DNA from: an uncultured Clostridia bacterium
GTDB lineage: Bacteria; Bacillota; Clostridia; Oscillospirales; Acutalibacteraceae
Length of the DNA stretch: 59,137 nucleotides
Direction: 5' to 3'
NCBI GenBank assembly: GCA_947585745.1
Contig: CANPXF010000015.1
Coordinates: 1 to 59,137, forward strand
Both the position numbers and the translations under genes were made by a program. How positions within the stretch are numbered: the stretch's first letter is position 1; each line of letters begins with the position of its first letter. Shown in pieces: positions 33,357 through 42,680 of the stretch. Under the pieces are notes generated by a model. That model saw only the letters and a program-made list of their open reading frames with translations, was not told the origin of the DNA and searched no databases.

Positions 33357-34874
33357 ATGTCAAAAAATAAGATAAAAAAACCGAGTGTAAAAATAAACTT
33401 TATATACAGAACGTTTTTTGATGTTCTTACTATTATAACTCCGCTTGTTACCGCTCCGTATGTTTCAAGAGTTTTGGGAGCAAACGGTATCGGAATATAC
33501 AGCTATACTTCATCAATTATGTCGTTTTTTACGATGTTCGCGGCTTTGGGTACCGTTACATACGGTATGAAGGAAATTTCTCAGAACAGAGATGACAGGA
33601 AGAAAAGCAGTAGGTTATTCTGGGAAATAGAAATTATGACCGTTTTCACCTCCGCCGTGTGTCTTTTTGTATGGCTCGGTTTAAGCGTTTTATATAAAGA
33701 ATATACCCCGTACCTTTTGGCGTTGATACCGATGCTTATAGGTACAACTTTTGATATTTCGTGGTTTTTTACGGGATATGAAAAGGTTTCGTATACTGTT
33801 ATTAACAATTCGATAATAAAAATATTGTCGCTTGTTTGCCTTTTCGTTTTTATAAAATCAAAGGACGACGTATTCCTTTATGTTCTTTTAAATTCGTTGG
33901 CGTCTTTCTTCGGAAGTCTGTCAATGTGGATTCACCTACCAAAAATGCTCGTGAAGGTGAGCTTTAAAGGACTGAAATTTAAAAGACATTTTAAAGAAAC
34001 TATGGTTTATTTTATACCGACTATCGCAACCTCGGTATATACCGTGCTTGATAAAACCTTAATAGGTATTATTACAAACGACAATTACCAGAACGGTTAT
34101 TATGACCAGGCGTATAAAATTATAAGACTTGTAAATTCCGTAGTGTTTACTTCGGTTAATACCGTTATGGGCGCGAGAATTGCATATCTTTTTGCCAAGG
34201 AAAAATTAGGTGAAATAAAAAACAGAATAAACAGGTCTATGAGCTTTATACTTTTAGTCGGATTCGGCGCGACGTTCGGATTGATAGGTATTGCTGAAAA
34301 ATTTGTGCCTGTCTTTTTCGGCGAGGGTTACGAGCCGGTAACGTTTCTGATTTATATGATGTCTCCGCTTATTATAATTATCGGAGTAAGCAACTGTTTG
34401 GGCTCACAGTACTTTACCCCGAGCGGAAGAAGAAAAGAGAGCGCGAAAATTATCGTTATAGGTTCTGTCATTAATCTCATTTTAAATCTTTGTATGATTC
34501 CGTATTTTAAAGCGCAGGGAGCAATAGTCTCTTCCCTTATTGCGGAAGGATTTATTTCTTATGTCTATGTAAAGAAAAGCAGAGGTTATATGACGTTTTT
34601 ACAGCTTTTTAAATTGAGCTGGAAACGTGTTGTCGCGGGTGTGGTGATGTGCCCGAGCGTGATGTTTGCAGGTAATTTTTTTGAGAATTCTCTTTCTGCG
34701 GGCGATAAGCTCGGAAGGCTTCTTTCATCTTCACTGGGTTTAGGTATCCAGATGTTAACGGGGATTGTAATTTATGTCGGAATACTTGCGCTGTTACGCG
34801 ATGATATGCTTTTTGAGTTTATAAAGATGTTTAAGCAGTCGGTATTAAAAAAACTGTTCCGCAAAAAAGCTTAG
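33357..34874 (+). CDS. Polysaccharide flippase (Wzx, MATE/MOP superfamily)
   Basis: A 505-residue protein with 12-14 helices. The N-terminus NFIYRTFFDVLTIITPLVTAPYVSRVLG is typical of Wzx proteins, and ANGIGIYSYTSSI follows. It would move the lipid-linked repeating unit to the outer face for polymerisation. RBS AAGGAG is 11 bases before the ATG. Confidence 0.9.
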   Translation: MSKNKIKKPSVKINFIYRTFFDVLTIITPLVTAPYVSRVLGANGIGIYSYTSSIMSFFTMFAALGTVTYGMKEISQNRDDRKKSSRLFWEIEIMTVFTSAVCLFVWLGLSVLYKEYTPYLLALIPMLIGTTFDISWFFTGYEKVSYTVINNSIIKILSLVCLFVFIKSKDDVFLYVLLNSLASFFGSLSMWIHLPKMLVKVSFKGLKFKRHFKETMVYFIPTIATSVYTVLDKTLIGIITNDNYQNGYYDQAYKIIRLVNSVVFTSVNTVMGARIAYLFAKEKLGEIKNRINRSMSFILLVGFGATFGLIGIAEKFVPVFFGEGYEPVTFLIYMMSPLIIIIGVSNCLGSQYFTPSGRRKESAKIIVIGSVINLILNLCMIPYFKAQGAIVSSLIAEGFISYVYVKKSRGYMTFLQLFKLSWKRVVAGVVMCPSVMFAGNFFENSLSAGDKLGRLLSSSLGLGIQMLTGIVIYVGILALLRDDMLFEFIKMFKQSVLKKLFRKKA

Positions 34875-34883
34875 GTGATGTAG

Positions 34884-35825
34884 TTGGTCAATTTAAAGCT
34901 GAAAATTCCCGATGAATTTTTTAAAGAAGAGGTTAGAAGCGGTTTTACCGTAACAAAAGAGAGAAAACAGCTTTGGGCTGTCGGGCTCGACTTGTTAAGT
35001 GAGCTTATAAGGGTATGTGAAAAGCACAAAATTAATATTTATGTCGCTGACGGAACATTGCTCGGAGCTGTAAGACATAAGGGAATGATTCCTTGGGACG
35101 ATGATATTGATACCGTTATTCTCAGAGATGATTACGAGCGACTGTGTAAGGTTGCCGAAAAGGAGTTTAAATACCCTTACTTTTTTCAGACGGAGGAAAC
35201 CGACCCCGGCTCAATGCGCGGACACGCTCAGCTTAGAAACAGCGAAACAACCGGTATTCTGAAAAGCGAGCTCAAATGCGGACTTAAATTTAACCAGGGT
35301 ATTTTCGTGGATATTTTCCCGCTTGACAATGTTCCCGATAATCAAGATGAGCTTGAAAGCTATCTCTCAAAGCTTATGAGGTTAAGGAAGAAAAAGGATT
35401 TTTGGAACCGAAATACACAAAGATATTTAAAATCCGAAAAAAAGGGCATAAAAAGCAAACTGAAAAATTTAACTGCTCCGATTTTTAAAGGCTTTACCGA
35501 GCTTTTGAATATAAAAAATCCTTACTATAAAAAAATAGAAAAGCTAAAGGTTAAATATCGTAATGTAAATACCGAATATATGGGCGAGCTTGCGGGTATG
35601 TATATATTTAAAAAGGGATTCAAGCACCGCAGGGCTGATTATACCGATAATCCCGAATATATGGATTTTGAAATGATAAAGGTACCCGTTCCGGATAATT
35701 ACAAGGAAATTTTAAATCGTGAATACGGAAACTGGAAACAGTTTGAAATTGGCTCGTCTGTACACGGCGGTGTGATTTTTGACGCGAATATATCCTATAA
35801 GGATTATCTTAAAAACAAAGGATGA
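34884..35825 (+). CDS. LicD-family phosphotransferase
   Basis: A 313-residue protein with the LicD core IYVADGTLLGAVRHKGMIPW followed by DDDIDTVILRDDYE and GIFVDIFPLDNVPD. LicD proteins attach phosphocholine or other phospho-alcohols from a CDP-activated donor to surface polymers. Since tagD in this locus makes CDP-glycerol and no choline genes are seen, phosphoglycerol is the more likely group; this is inference. It starts at TTG, with AGGTGAT just upstream. Confidence 0.88.
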   Translation: MVNLKLKIPDEFFKEEVRSGFTVTKERKQLWAVGLDLLSELIRVCEKHKINIYVADGTLLGAVRHKGMIPWDDDIDTVILRDDYERLCKVAEKEFKYPYFFQTEETDPGSMRGHAQLRNSETTGILKSELKCGLKFNQGIFVDIFPLDNVPDNQDELESYLSKLMRLRKKKDFWNRNTQRYLKSEKKGIKSKLKNLTAPIFKGFTELLNIKNPYYKKIEKLKVKYRNVNTEYMGELAGMYIFKKGFKHRRADYTDNPEYMDFEMIKVPVPDNYKEILNREYGNWKQFEIGSSVHGGVIFDANISYKDYLKNKG

Positions 35826-35831
35826 TAAATT

Positions 35832-36950
35832 ATGAAATACGATTATTTAGTAGTCGGCTCGGGCCTTTACGGAGCGGTTTTTTCTCAGCAGGCAAAGGCG
35901 TTGGGAAAATCGGTTTTAGTTATTGATAAGCGCCCTAATATAGCGGGGAATGTCTATACCGAAAACGTAGAGGGGATTAACGTTCACAAATACGGCGCCC
36001 ATATTTTTCATACAAATATTAAGGAAGTATGGGATTATATAACAAAATTTGCCGTTTTTAACCGCTTTACAAATTCGCCCGTAGCAAATTACAAGGGCGA
36101 GCTTTATTCGCTTCCTTTTAATATGTATACCTTTAATAAAATGTGGGGTGTTGTTACTCCCGAAGAGGCTTTGGAGAAAATCGAAGAACAGCGCGCGGAA
36201 ATTAAGGGCGAGCCTCAAAATTTAGAAGAGCAGGCTATATCCTTAGTCGGAAGAGATATTTATGAAAAGCTCATAAAGGGCTACACGGAAAAGCAATGGG
36301 GCAGAGATTGCAGGGAGCTTCCGTCATTTATCATTAAACGTCTGCCCGTAAGACTTACATTTGACAACAATTATTTTAACGCGCTCTATCAGGGCATCCC
36401 TGTCGGCGGATATACGAAAATGGTCGAAAATATGCTAAACGGGATTGAGGTAAGATTAAATGTTGATTATCTCAAAAACAAAGAGGAGCTTGACCGACTT
36501 GCCGATAAGGTTATCTATACGGGAGCAATTGACGCGTACTTCGGATACAAACTCGGCAATTTAGAGTACCGTTCCGTTCGTTTTGAAAACGAGCTTTTAG
36601 ACAAGTCTAATTTTCAGGGCAACGCGGCGGTTAACTACACTGACAGGGAAACTCCGTGGACAAGAATCATCGAGCATAAATGGTTTGAATTCGGCAAGGA
36701 CAAAAACGGAAACGATTTGCCGAAAACCGTAATCAGCCGTGAATACTCGTCTGAATGGAAACCCGGCGACGAGCCTTATTATCCCGTAAACGACGAACGC
36801 AATTCAAAGCTTTACGAGCAATACAAAGAGCTTGCTCAAAATGAGAAAAACGTAATTTTCGGGGGACGTTTAGGCGAGTACAAATACTACGATATGGACG
36901 CGGTAATAAAAAGCGCGCTCGATGTGTGCGAAAAAGAGCTTAAAAAATAA
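35832..36950 (+). CDS. glf: UDP-galactopyranose mutase
   Basis: A 372-residue flavoenzyme that converts UDP-galactopyranose to UDP-galactofuranose. The FAD-binding YLVVGSGLYGAVFSQQAK and RPNIAGNVYTE, the HKYGAHIFHTN active-site motif, GYTEKQWG and the C-terminal FGGRLGEYKYYDMD are all diagnostic. It indicates that the exopolysaccharide contains galactofuranose. Last gene of the main locus. Confidence 0.96.
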   Translation: MKYDYLVVGSGLYGAVFSQQAKALGKSVLVIDKRPNIAGNVYTENVEGINVHKYGAHIFHTNIKEVWDYITKFAVFNRFTNSPVANYKGELYSLPFNMYTFNKMWGVVTPEEALEKIEEQRAEIKGEPQNLEEQAISLVGRDIYEKLIKGYTEKQWGRDCRELPSFIIKRLPVRLTFDNNYFNALYQGIPVGGYTKMVENMLNGIEVRLNVDYLKNKEELDRLADKVIYTGAIDAYFGYKLGNLEYRSVRFENELLDKSNFQGNAAVNYTDRETPWTRIIEHKWFEFGKDKNGNDLPKTVISREYSSEWKPGDEPYYPVNDERNSKLYEQYKELAQNEKNVIFGGRLGEYKYYDMDAVIKSALDVCEKELKK

Positions 36951-37005
36951 AGGAATAATTATTAACATTTGGTAAAAGCTATTCATAGGATAAAAAGGTG
37001 ATTTT

Positions 37006-37152
37006 ATGTTGTGGATAGTTCTTGCCGTAGGTTCTTTATTCTTTTTAATTTTACTCTACGCCTGCTTGGTCGCGGGCGCGAGAGCGGATAGAGAAATGAA
37101 CGAAATTATGAACGGCAAAACAAAAAGCGTATCAAGGCAAGACCGGCCTTAA
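37006..37152 (+). CDS. Small single-span membrane protein
   Basis: A 48-residue ORF, MLWIVLAVGSLFFLILLYAC and onward, with one transmembrane helix (1-24) and a charged cytoplasmic tail (RADREMNEIMNGKTKSVSRQ). AAAGGTG lies five bases before the ATG. Its 3' end is part of the following terminator hairpin. Unknown function; it may belong to the polysaccharide transcript. Confidence 0.6.
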   Translation: MLWIVLAVGSLFFLILLYACLVAGARADREMNEIMNGKTKSVSRQDRP

Positions 37153-37166
37153 TACGCTTTTTTTAT
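37122..37166 (+). terminator. Terminator overlapping the 3' end of the small ORF
   Basis: Stem AAAAAGCGTAT-x-AAGGC with GCCTT-x-ATACGCTTTTT around a short loop, followed by a T-run. It ends the polysaccharide locus. Confidence 0.8.
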
Positions 37167-37183
37167 ATCACACATTTTCTTTA

Positions 37184-37295
37184 AAAACAGTCTATCGCAG
37201 AACCTGTCCTTTCTATCCAAAGTGAGATAGAGGAAGAGTGGTTTGGGGGATATGCTTTTCAAATAGGGACTGCAATGTCTGACGTGGAGATATAA
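37184..37295 (+). repeat. Terminator-linked intergenic repeat, copy 9
   Basis: Core unit from CAGTCTATCGCAGAACCTG through CTATCCAAAGTGAGATAG and TTTGGGGGATATGC to TGTCTGACGTGGAGATATAA, joined to copy 10. Confidence 0.8.
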
Positions 37296-37507
37296 AAAAT
37301 TAAGAATTAAAAATTAAGAATTAAGAATTAGATTAAAAGGTAACCTTTTATTTACTATTCAAAAAAGATAGAACGGAAAAAGTTTGTAAAAAGTCCAAAA
37401 AGTCTACCGCAGAACCTGTCCTTTCTATCCAAAGTGAGATAGAGGAAGAAACGTTTGGGGGATATGATTTATCCGAGAGGGACTGTACGGACTGATGTGG
37501 AAAATCC
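37296..37507 (+). repeat. Terminator-linked intergenic repeat, copy 10 (full)
   Basis: Full unit with AT module, GGTAACCTTTTATTTACTA and core. It ends ACTGATGTGGAAAATCCC eight bases before the stop codon of the minus-strand gene at 37515. Confidence 0.8.
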
Positions 37508-37514
37508 CAAAAAT

Positions 37515-37688
37515 TTAGTTTTGTTTTTTAACGATTTTATACTCGTCATAGAGGTTAAAATAGTTACATTCCCTGACGTTTCCGCTCATAAACCTCGCCA
37601 TTTCGTCTTCGTCAAGATTCACGTCGCAAATATAATATTGGAGTTCATCGTCAAATACATAGTGCGCGCAATGCTCGCAATCCGTCAT
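37515..37688 (-). CDS. Small Cys-rich protein (DUF6472-like)
   Basis: A 57-residue protein beginning MTDCEHCAHYVFDDELQYYI and containing four cysteines (4, 7, 21, 41) in a spacing suited to zinc binding, followed by VNLDEDEMARFMSGN and a basic YKIVKKQN end. It matches my recollection of a short conserved clostridial family of unknown function (DUF6472). RBS AAGGAGAG is strong. It lies just downstream of the LOG-family gene and is probably co-transcribed with it. Confidence 0.72.
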   Translation of the reverse strand: MTDCEHCAHYVFDDELQYYICDVNLDEDEMARFMSGNVRECNYFNLYDEYKIVKKQN

Positions 37689-37700
37689 AATTCTCTCTCC

Positions 37701-38267
37701 TTAAACAGAGTCGTATTTATTATAGGAAAATGGACTGTAGTTTTTAAGGTATTCCAAAATTTCCTTTTCATCCTTGCTGACCAAGAACAGTTTTTTAATT
37801 TTTTCAGACATAAATCCTTGCTCTATAGCGGTGTCAAGCATTTTAAGCAAATCATCGTAATAGCCGTTTACGTTATAAAGCGCAATCGGCTTTCTGTGGC
37901 GGTCAAGCTGTTTTAAGGTTAAAATTTCAAAAAATTCCTCAAAGGTTCCTATTCCGCCCGGCATCATAACAAACGCGTCGCTTTTATTTTCCATAATCTG
38001 CTTGCGCTCGCGCATAGTTTCCGTGCGAATAATTTCGCAGTCGGTAAACATAACGTGAGCGTTGTCAAAGAAGTAGGGTATCACGCCGATAACCTTTCCG
38101 CCCTTTTTGCGACAGCCTCTCGCGACAGCCCCCATAACTCCGTATTTTCCCGCTCCGAAAATGAGCGTATCATTATTTTCGGCAATAGCTCTGCCGAATT
38201 TCTCTCCCGCGTTCAAGTAGGATTTATCAATAGTTTCGCTTGACGCGCAATATACACAAATATTCAT
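37701..38267 (-). CDS. LOG-family protein (nucleotide 5'-monophosphate phosphoribohydrolase-like)
   Basis: A 188-residue member of the TIGR00730/LOG family, once annotated as lysine decarboxylase. It would release the base from nucleoside monophosphates or cytokinin nucleotides. The signature MPGGIGTFEEFFEILTLKQL contains the PGGxGTxxE motif, and ICVYCASSETIDKSY is the typical N-terminus. The frame is open 16 codons upstream but CAGGAGA precedes the ATG chosen. Physiological substrate in this organism unknown. Confidence 0.92.
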   Translation of the reverse strand: MNICVYCASSETIDKSYLNAGEKFGRAIAENNDTLIFGAGKYGVMGAVARGCRKKGGKVIGVIPYFFDNAHVMFTDCEIIRTETMRERKQIMENKSDAFVMMPGGIGTFEEFFEILTLKQLDRHRKPIALYNVNGYYDDLLKMLDTAIEQGFMSEKIKKLFLVSKDEKEILEYLKNYSPFSYNKYDSV

Positions 38268-38453
38268 AAAAATCTCCTGTTTACCATATAGATAATAATT
38301 ATACCACATTTTCAAAAATAATATCTATTGTTATTTTATCCATAAAAGCGGGTATGATTTTGTGCGAATTTTTCAGGTTGAATAATACTCGGAGAAGTGC
38401 TATAATTTTTATGATAATAAATTATGCTAAAATTTTCAGAAGGAAGTTTTGAA

Positions 38454-39269
38454 ATGCAAAAAAGAAAGTTCACAAAAAAAGAAATCATAGCGCTTTCGGT
38501 ATTAATAATTTTAATGATTGCGGTTATTATTGTCGGAGCTTTTATAATAGTAAACAATGTAAACTCCGCAAACCGCAAGGCAACCGACACAAAACACACG
38601 ACCATAGCAATCGAAACGCCGACCGCGGTACATTCAACCTCCGAGAAAGGCGCAACGGAAAAGATTGTTTCAAATAACTCAAAGGCTGATAATAAATCAT
38701 CAAAAAACCTTTCCTCAAAATCTACGGTTTCCGATAAATCCGAAAAATCCGTCACTCCGTCAAAAACTCAGTCAAAAAGTACAATTTCAAAAGCCTCAAA
38801 AAAACCCTCGACAAAAAGCAAAACTCCGCCAAAGTCAAAAGGCGCTCAAAAGGTTGAGGTGGTAACTCCAGACAAAAACACCGAACACAAGTCGGACGAT
38901 AAATGTAAAATTAACGGTACGACCTGCTATGTAGGGGATACAATCAGCGTTACCCTAAATCTCACCGTGCCGATAATACTTGAAAATTATCAGGGATATA
39001 CGACCTATGACGGCGATTATCTCGAGTACGTTTCCGTAAGCGCCAATACAAACGGAATTGTAAACAACAGAGATAATACAATTTTCTACAACGCGTCAGT
39101 AATCAGCGGTCTTGATTTTACATCAACAGGCACTATTTACACGGTGACTTTTAAGGTGAAAAAGGCAGGCTCAACCTCAATTAAAAACACATTGGAAGTT
39201 TTGACGGACAAAAATGACAAGAACGTAAGCTTTAAGAAAGCCAAGGACGAAATCAAGGTTTTCGGCTGA
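38454..39269 (+). CDS. Membrane-anchored protein with cohesin-like domain
   Basis: A 271-residue protein with an N-terminal membrane anchor (about 13-36), a Lys/Ser/Thr-rich spacer (about 50-140) and a C-terminal domain of about 125 residues starting CYVGDTISVTLNLTVP. The later elements YEGDYLEYV-like (here YDGDYLEYVSVSAN), NTIFYNASVISGLDF and TGTIYTVTFKVKKAGS fit the cohesin / carbohydrate-binding jelly-roll pattern. A cohesin would capture dockerin-bearing enzymes at the surface. No dockerin is in the window. RBS is AAGGAAG before the second in-frame ATG. Confidence 0.7.
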   Translation: MQKRKFTKKEIIALSVLIILMIAVIIVGAFIIVNNVNSANRKATDTKHTTIAIETPTAVHSTSEKGATEKIVSNNSKADNKSSKNLSSKSTVSDKSEKSVTPSKTQSKSTISKASKKPSTKSKTPPKSKGAQKVEVVTPDKNTEHKSDDKCKINGTTCYVGDTISVTLNLTVPIILENYQGYTTYDGDYLEYVSVSANTNGIVNNRDNTIFYNASVISGLDFTSTGTIYTVTFKVKKAGSTSIKNTLEVLTDKNDKNVSFKKAKDEIKVFG

Positions 39270-39343
39270 TTGAAGGTATTATTAACCCGATTTAAACGAT
39301 ATAACATTAAAATATGCGATTTTTATTAAAAAGACATAAAAAA

Positions 39344-39380
39344 TCAGCTCCTTACTGCCATATCGGCGGTGAGGAGCTTT
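39344..39380. other. Imperfect hairpin after the cohesin-like gene
   Basis: AGCTCCT and AGGAGCT close an interrupted stem around TGCCATATCGGCG. It follows the cohesin-like gene by about 80 bases and may act as its terminator, although the T-run is better on the minus strand. Confidence 0.45.
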
Positions 39381-39418
39381 CTGTCTGCATTTATTTTCAG
39401 ACATCCGCCTGTTGCTTA

Positions 39419-39447
39419 TTGACAAATCTTGATTAAAGCCTTATAAT
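39419..39447 (+). promoter_or_regulatory. Perfect promoter of an orphan small RNA
   Basis: TTGACA (39419-39424), 17 bases, TATAAT (39442-39447). No coding region follows; a short structured transcript does. Confidence 0.88.
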
Positions 39448-39453
39448 GAGTAT

Positions 39454-39556
39454 GGAAAGACAGTGCGGACTGTCTGCTCTACCTATGCGAAAGGCTTGCT
39501 AAAATCAGCAAGCAAGAAAACCGCCTTGTATTGCAGTTACAGGGCGGTTGTTTTTT
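39454..39556 (+). ncRNA. Orphan small RNA with three hairpins
   Basis: Predicted transcript of about 103 nt. Hairpin 1 is AGACAGT-GCGG-ACTGTCT (39458-39475), hairpin 2 is GCTTGCT-AAAATC-AGCAAGC (39494-39513) and hairpin 3 is a 12-base stem AACCGCCTTGTA with TACAGGGCGGTT (39519-39549, one wobble) followed by GTTTTTT as terminator. It is complete with promoter and terminator and is separated from enolase by a second promoter. I do not recognise it as 6S, SRP or a known riboswitch. Confidence 0.72.
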
Positions 39557-39675
39557 CGCTTATTGACCTGTTTTACAGCTTTGGGCGACTATATGTCTAC
39601 CGCTCGCTTGCGGTAAAACGTTTTACAGATTACCCGAAGTAGAGGTGAAAATCCGCTTTTTATGGTAAAAAGCCC

Positions 39676-39704
39676 TTGCAAACATATTCCTGATATGTTA
39701 TAAT
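39676..39704 (+). promoter_or_regulatory. Promoter of eno
   Basis: TTGCAA (39676-39681), 17 bases, TATAAT (39699-39704), 66 bases before the start codon. The gap between the small RNA and this promoter has a small TACCGC/GCGGTA hairpin at about 39598-39615. Confidence 0.85.
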
Positions 39705-39766
39705 TTACCTGTAATTTGGGTATATACGATTTCTTTTGCCCGGATAATAATGTAAAGGAGATATAA

Positions 39767-41065
<1,299 letters not shown>

Positions 41066-41118
41066 AAATAAAAACTGAGATAAAAAAGTGCGAAAGAGCT
41101 TTTTTCATAATCCTTCTA

Positions 41119-41148
41119 ATACCGCCCGATTTTCGGGCGGTATTTTTA
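41119..41148 (+). terminator. Terminator of eno
   Basis: Stem ATACCGCCCGA/TCGGGCGGTAT (41119-41129 and 41133-41143) followed by TTTTTA. A repeat copy begins exactly at its T-run. Confidence 0.88.
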
Positions 41149-41348
41149 TATCTCCTCGTCAGACATTGCAGTCCCTCTCGGGCAAATCATCTCCCCCAGA
41201 CGTTTCTTCCTCTATCTCACTTTGGATAGGGAGGACATGTTCTGCTATAGACTTTTTGGACTTTTTAGAAACTTTTCCGTTCTATCTTTTTTGAATAGGA
41301 AATAAAAGGTTACCTATAAATCCAATTCTTAATTCTTAATTCTTAATT
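41146..41348 (-). repeat. Terminator-linked intergenic repeat, copy 11 (full)
   Basis: TATATCTCCTCGTCAGACAT starts at the eno terminator T-run, followed by the complete core in reverse, the AAACTTTTCCGTTCTATC block, GGTTACC and TTAAGAATT-type repeats. Confidence 0.82.
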
Positions 41349-41512
41349 CAAAAATCCCCCAGACCTTCGTGCCACTGTCTTGTTTTGGATAGGGAGGATA
41401 GGTTCAGCGAAAAATCCCTATCAAACCTTTCCTCTAAATCCGATATGAATAGAAAATAAAAGGTTACCTCTAACTCTAATTCTTAATTCTTAATTTTTAA
41501 TTCTCAATTCAC
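41349..41512 (-). repeat. Terminator-linked intergenic repeat, copy 12 (cut at CCCCC)
   Basis: Begins CAAAAATCCCCCAGAC, the reverse complement of the GGGGGATTTTTG junction seen between copies 5 and 6, and continues through the core and AT module. Confidence 0.8.
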
Positions 41513-41634
41513 AATCTTGTCAAAACGCACAAACAGAAATAAAAATTTTAAAATGTCAACTACCTTTAAAAAAAATATACTTTGTTGAAATGACTAAAAT
41601 TTCATTATGATTTTTGGTGATTATAACTAACTAC

Positions 41635-41653
41635 TAAAAAACTTGCACAAAAT
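41635..41653. promoter_or_regulatory. 19-base motif shared with the gene at 58583
   Basis: TAAAAAACTTGCACAAAAT occurs identically at 58324-58342, in both cases upstream of a promoter for a secreted protein. A shorter ATGCACAAATTAT follows here at about 41672. It may be a regulator-binding site. Confidence 0.5.
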
Positions 41654-41686
41654 TTTAAAATTTTATAAAAATATGCACAAATTATA

Positions 41687-41716
41687 TTGACTTATGAGCA
41701 TAAAATATTGTAAAAT
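41687..41716 (+). promoter_or_regulatory. Candidate promoter of the TasA/SipW cluster
   Basis: TTGACT (41687-41692), 18 bases, TAAAAT (41711-41716). The leader that follows contains a hairpin GTAGGTGTC-TTTTTT-GATGCCTGC (41740-41763). Confidence 0.6.
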
Positions 41717-41809
41717 ATTATAGCTAAAATAAACTAAAGGTAGGTGTCTTTTTTGATGCCTGCGTTGAGTAATTGTTGAATATTTATTGAAAAAATCGGG
41801 AGGGATAAT

Positions 41810-42628
41810 GTGTCTTTAAATACATATGTCGAAAAAAATCAAAGAAGACTCAAAGAAAGAAAGAGACTGATTGCCTTCCTGAGCATCTTCGCTGTTTTGG
41901 GATTAGCAACCGCGACATACGCTTGGTTTACTGTCAACACCTTTGCGGGGGTTAAAGACTTTGAGCTTCAAATCAGCACGGGCGATGATTTGCGTGTTTC
42001 AATGGATAATCACGGCTCTGATATTGAGCAATATACCCATACAATCACCAACGAGATGCTCAATTCATATTTGCAAAAAAATTATGATAAAACCCTTGAC
42101 GATATTATTCTCGACCCTGTAACAACGAACGACGGAAAAAGGTTTACATACCAAGACGGCTCGGGCGCCGAGCCTAACGGCGATGAGTCGTATTTTGAGT
42201 TTGAATGTTTTTTTATCGCGACTAAAGCGATGACCGTTCACCTTACGACAGAAGCAACGGATGAAAACGGAAACAGAGCCGACGGAACAAAGGTCAGCAC
42301 GACCTCCCCCGCGCCGCAAAGCGATATTGTAAAGGCGATTCGCCTTGCGTTTGACGGCGAGGGCAATTCGGTTAAAACCTACGAGCCTAATAAGGGAAGT
42401 AAGGTTACGGCTTTGACAACCTTTGATTTGCCGAGCGGTACGATGGATTATAACAGCTCCAACAGTCTTTTTACACTTGAAAAGTTAACTCCGAAGAAAG
42501 TCGCAGTAAGGCTTTGGATGGAGGGAGAAGACCCCGAGTGTGACAACGACGTACAGAGAGCTAATTTAAGGGTTAGACTTTCATTCGCGGGAATCAAGGG
42601 AACTGTTAACGGAAATCCCGTTGCCTGA
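41810..42628 (+). CDS. TasA-like protein with SipW-type signal peptide (1)
   Basis: A 272-residue exported protein with a long N-region (ERKRLIAF), a hydrophobic stretch and the tell-tale ATYAWFTVN cleavage region characteristic of proteins processed by SipW-type peptidases. The mature part has the mixed beta pattern of TasA/CalY fibre proteins, with KKVAVRLWMEGEDPECDND and RVRLSFAGIKG near the end. That WxEGxDxEC/A motif recurs in most secreted proteins of this cluster. It starts at GTG after CGGGAGGG; the ATG two bases earlier is out of frame. Confidence 0.85.
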   Translation: MSLNTYVEKNQRRLKERKRLIAFLSIFAVLGLATATYAWFTVNTFAGVKDFELQISTGDDLRVSMDNHGSDIEQYTHTITNEMLNSYLQKNYDKTLDDIILDPVTTNDGKRFTYQDGSGAEPNGDESYFEFECFFIATKAMTVHLTTEATDENGNRADGTKVSTTSPAPQSDIVKAIRLAFDGEGNSVKTYEPNKGSKVTALTTFDLPSGTMDYNSSNSLFTLEKLTPKKVAVRLWMEGEDPECDNDVQRANLRVRLSFAGIKGTVNGNPVA

Positions 42629-42680
42629 TTTTAAAATAAGTTAATTTTATATAGCACACGGGTGCAAAGAGGTGAATTAA

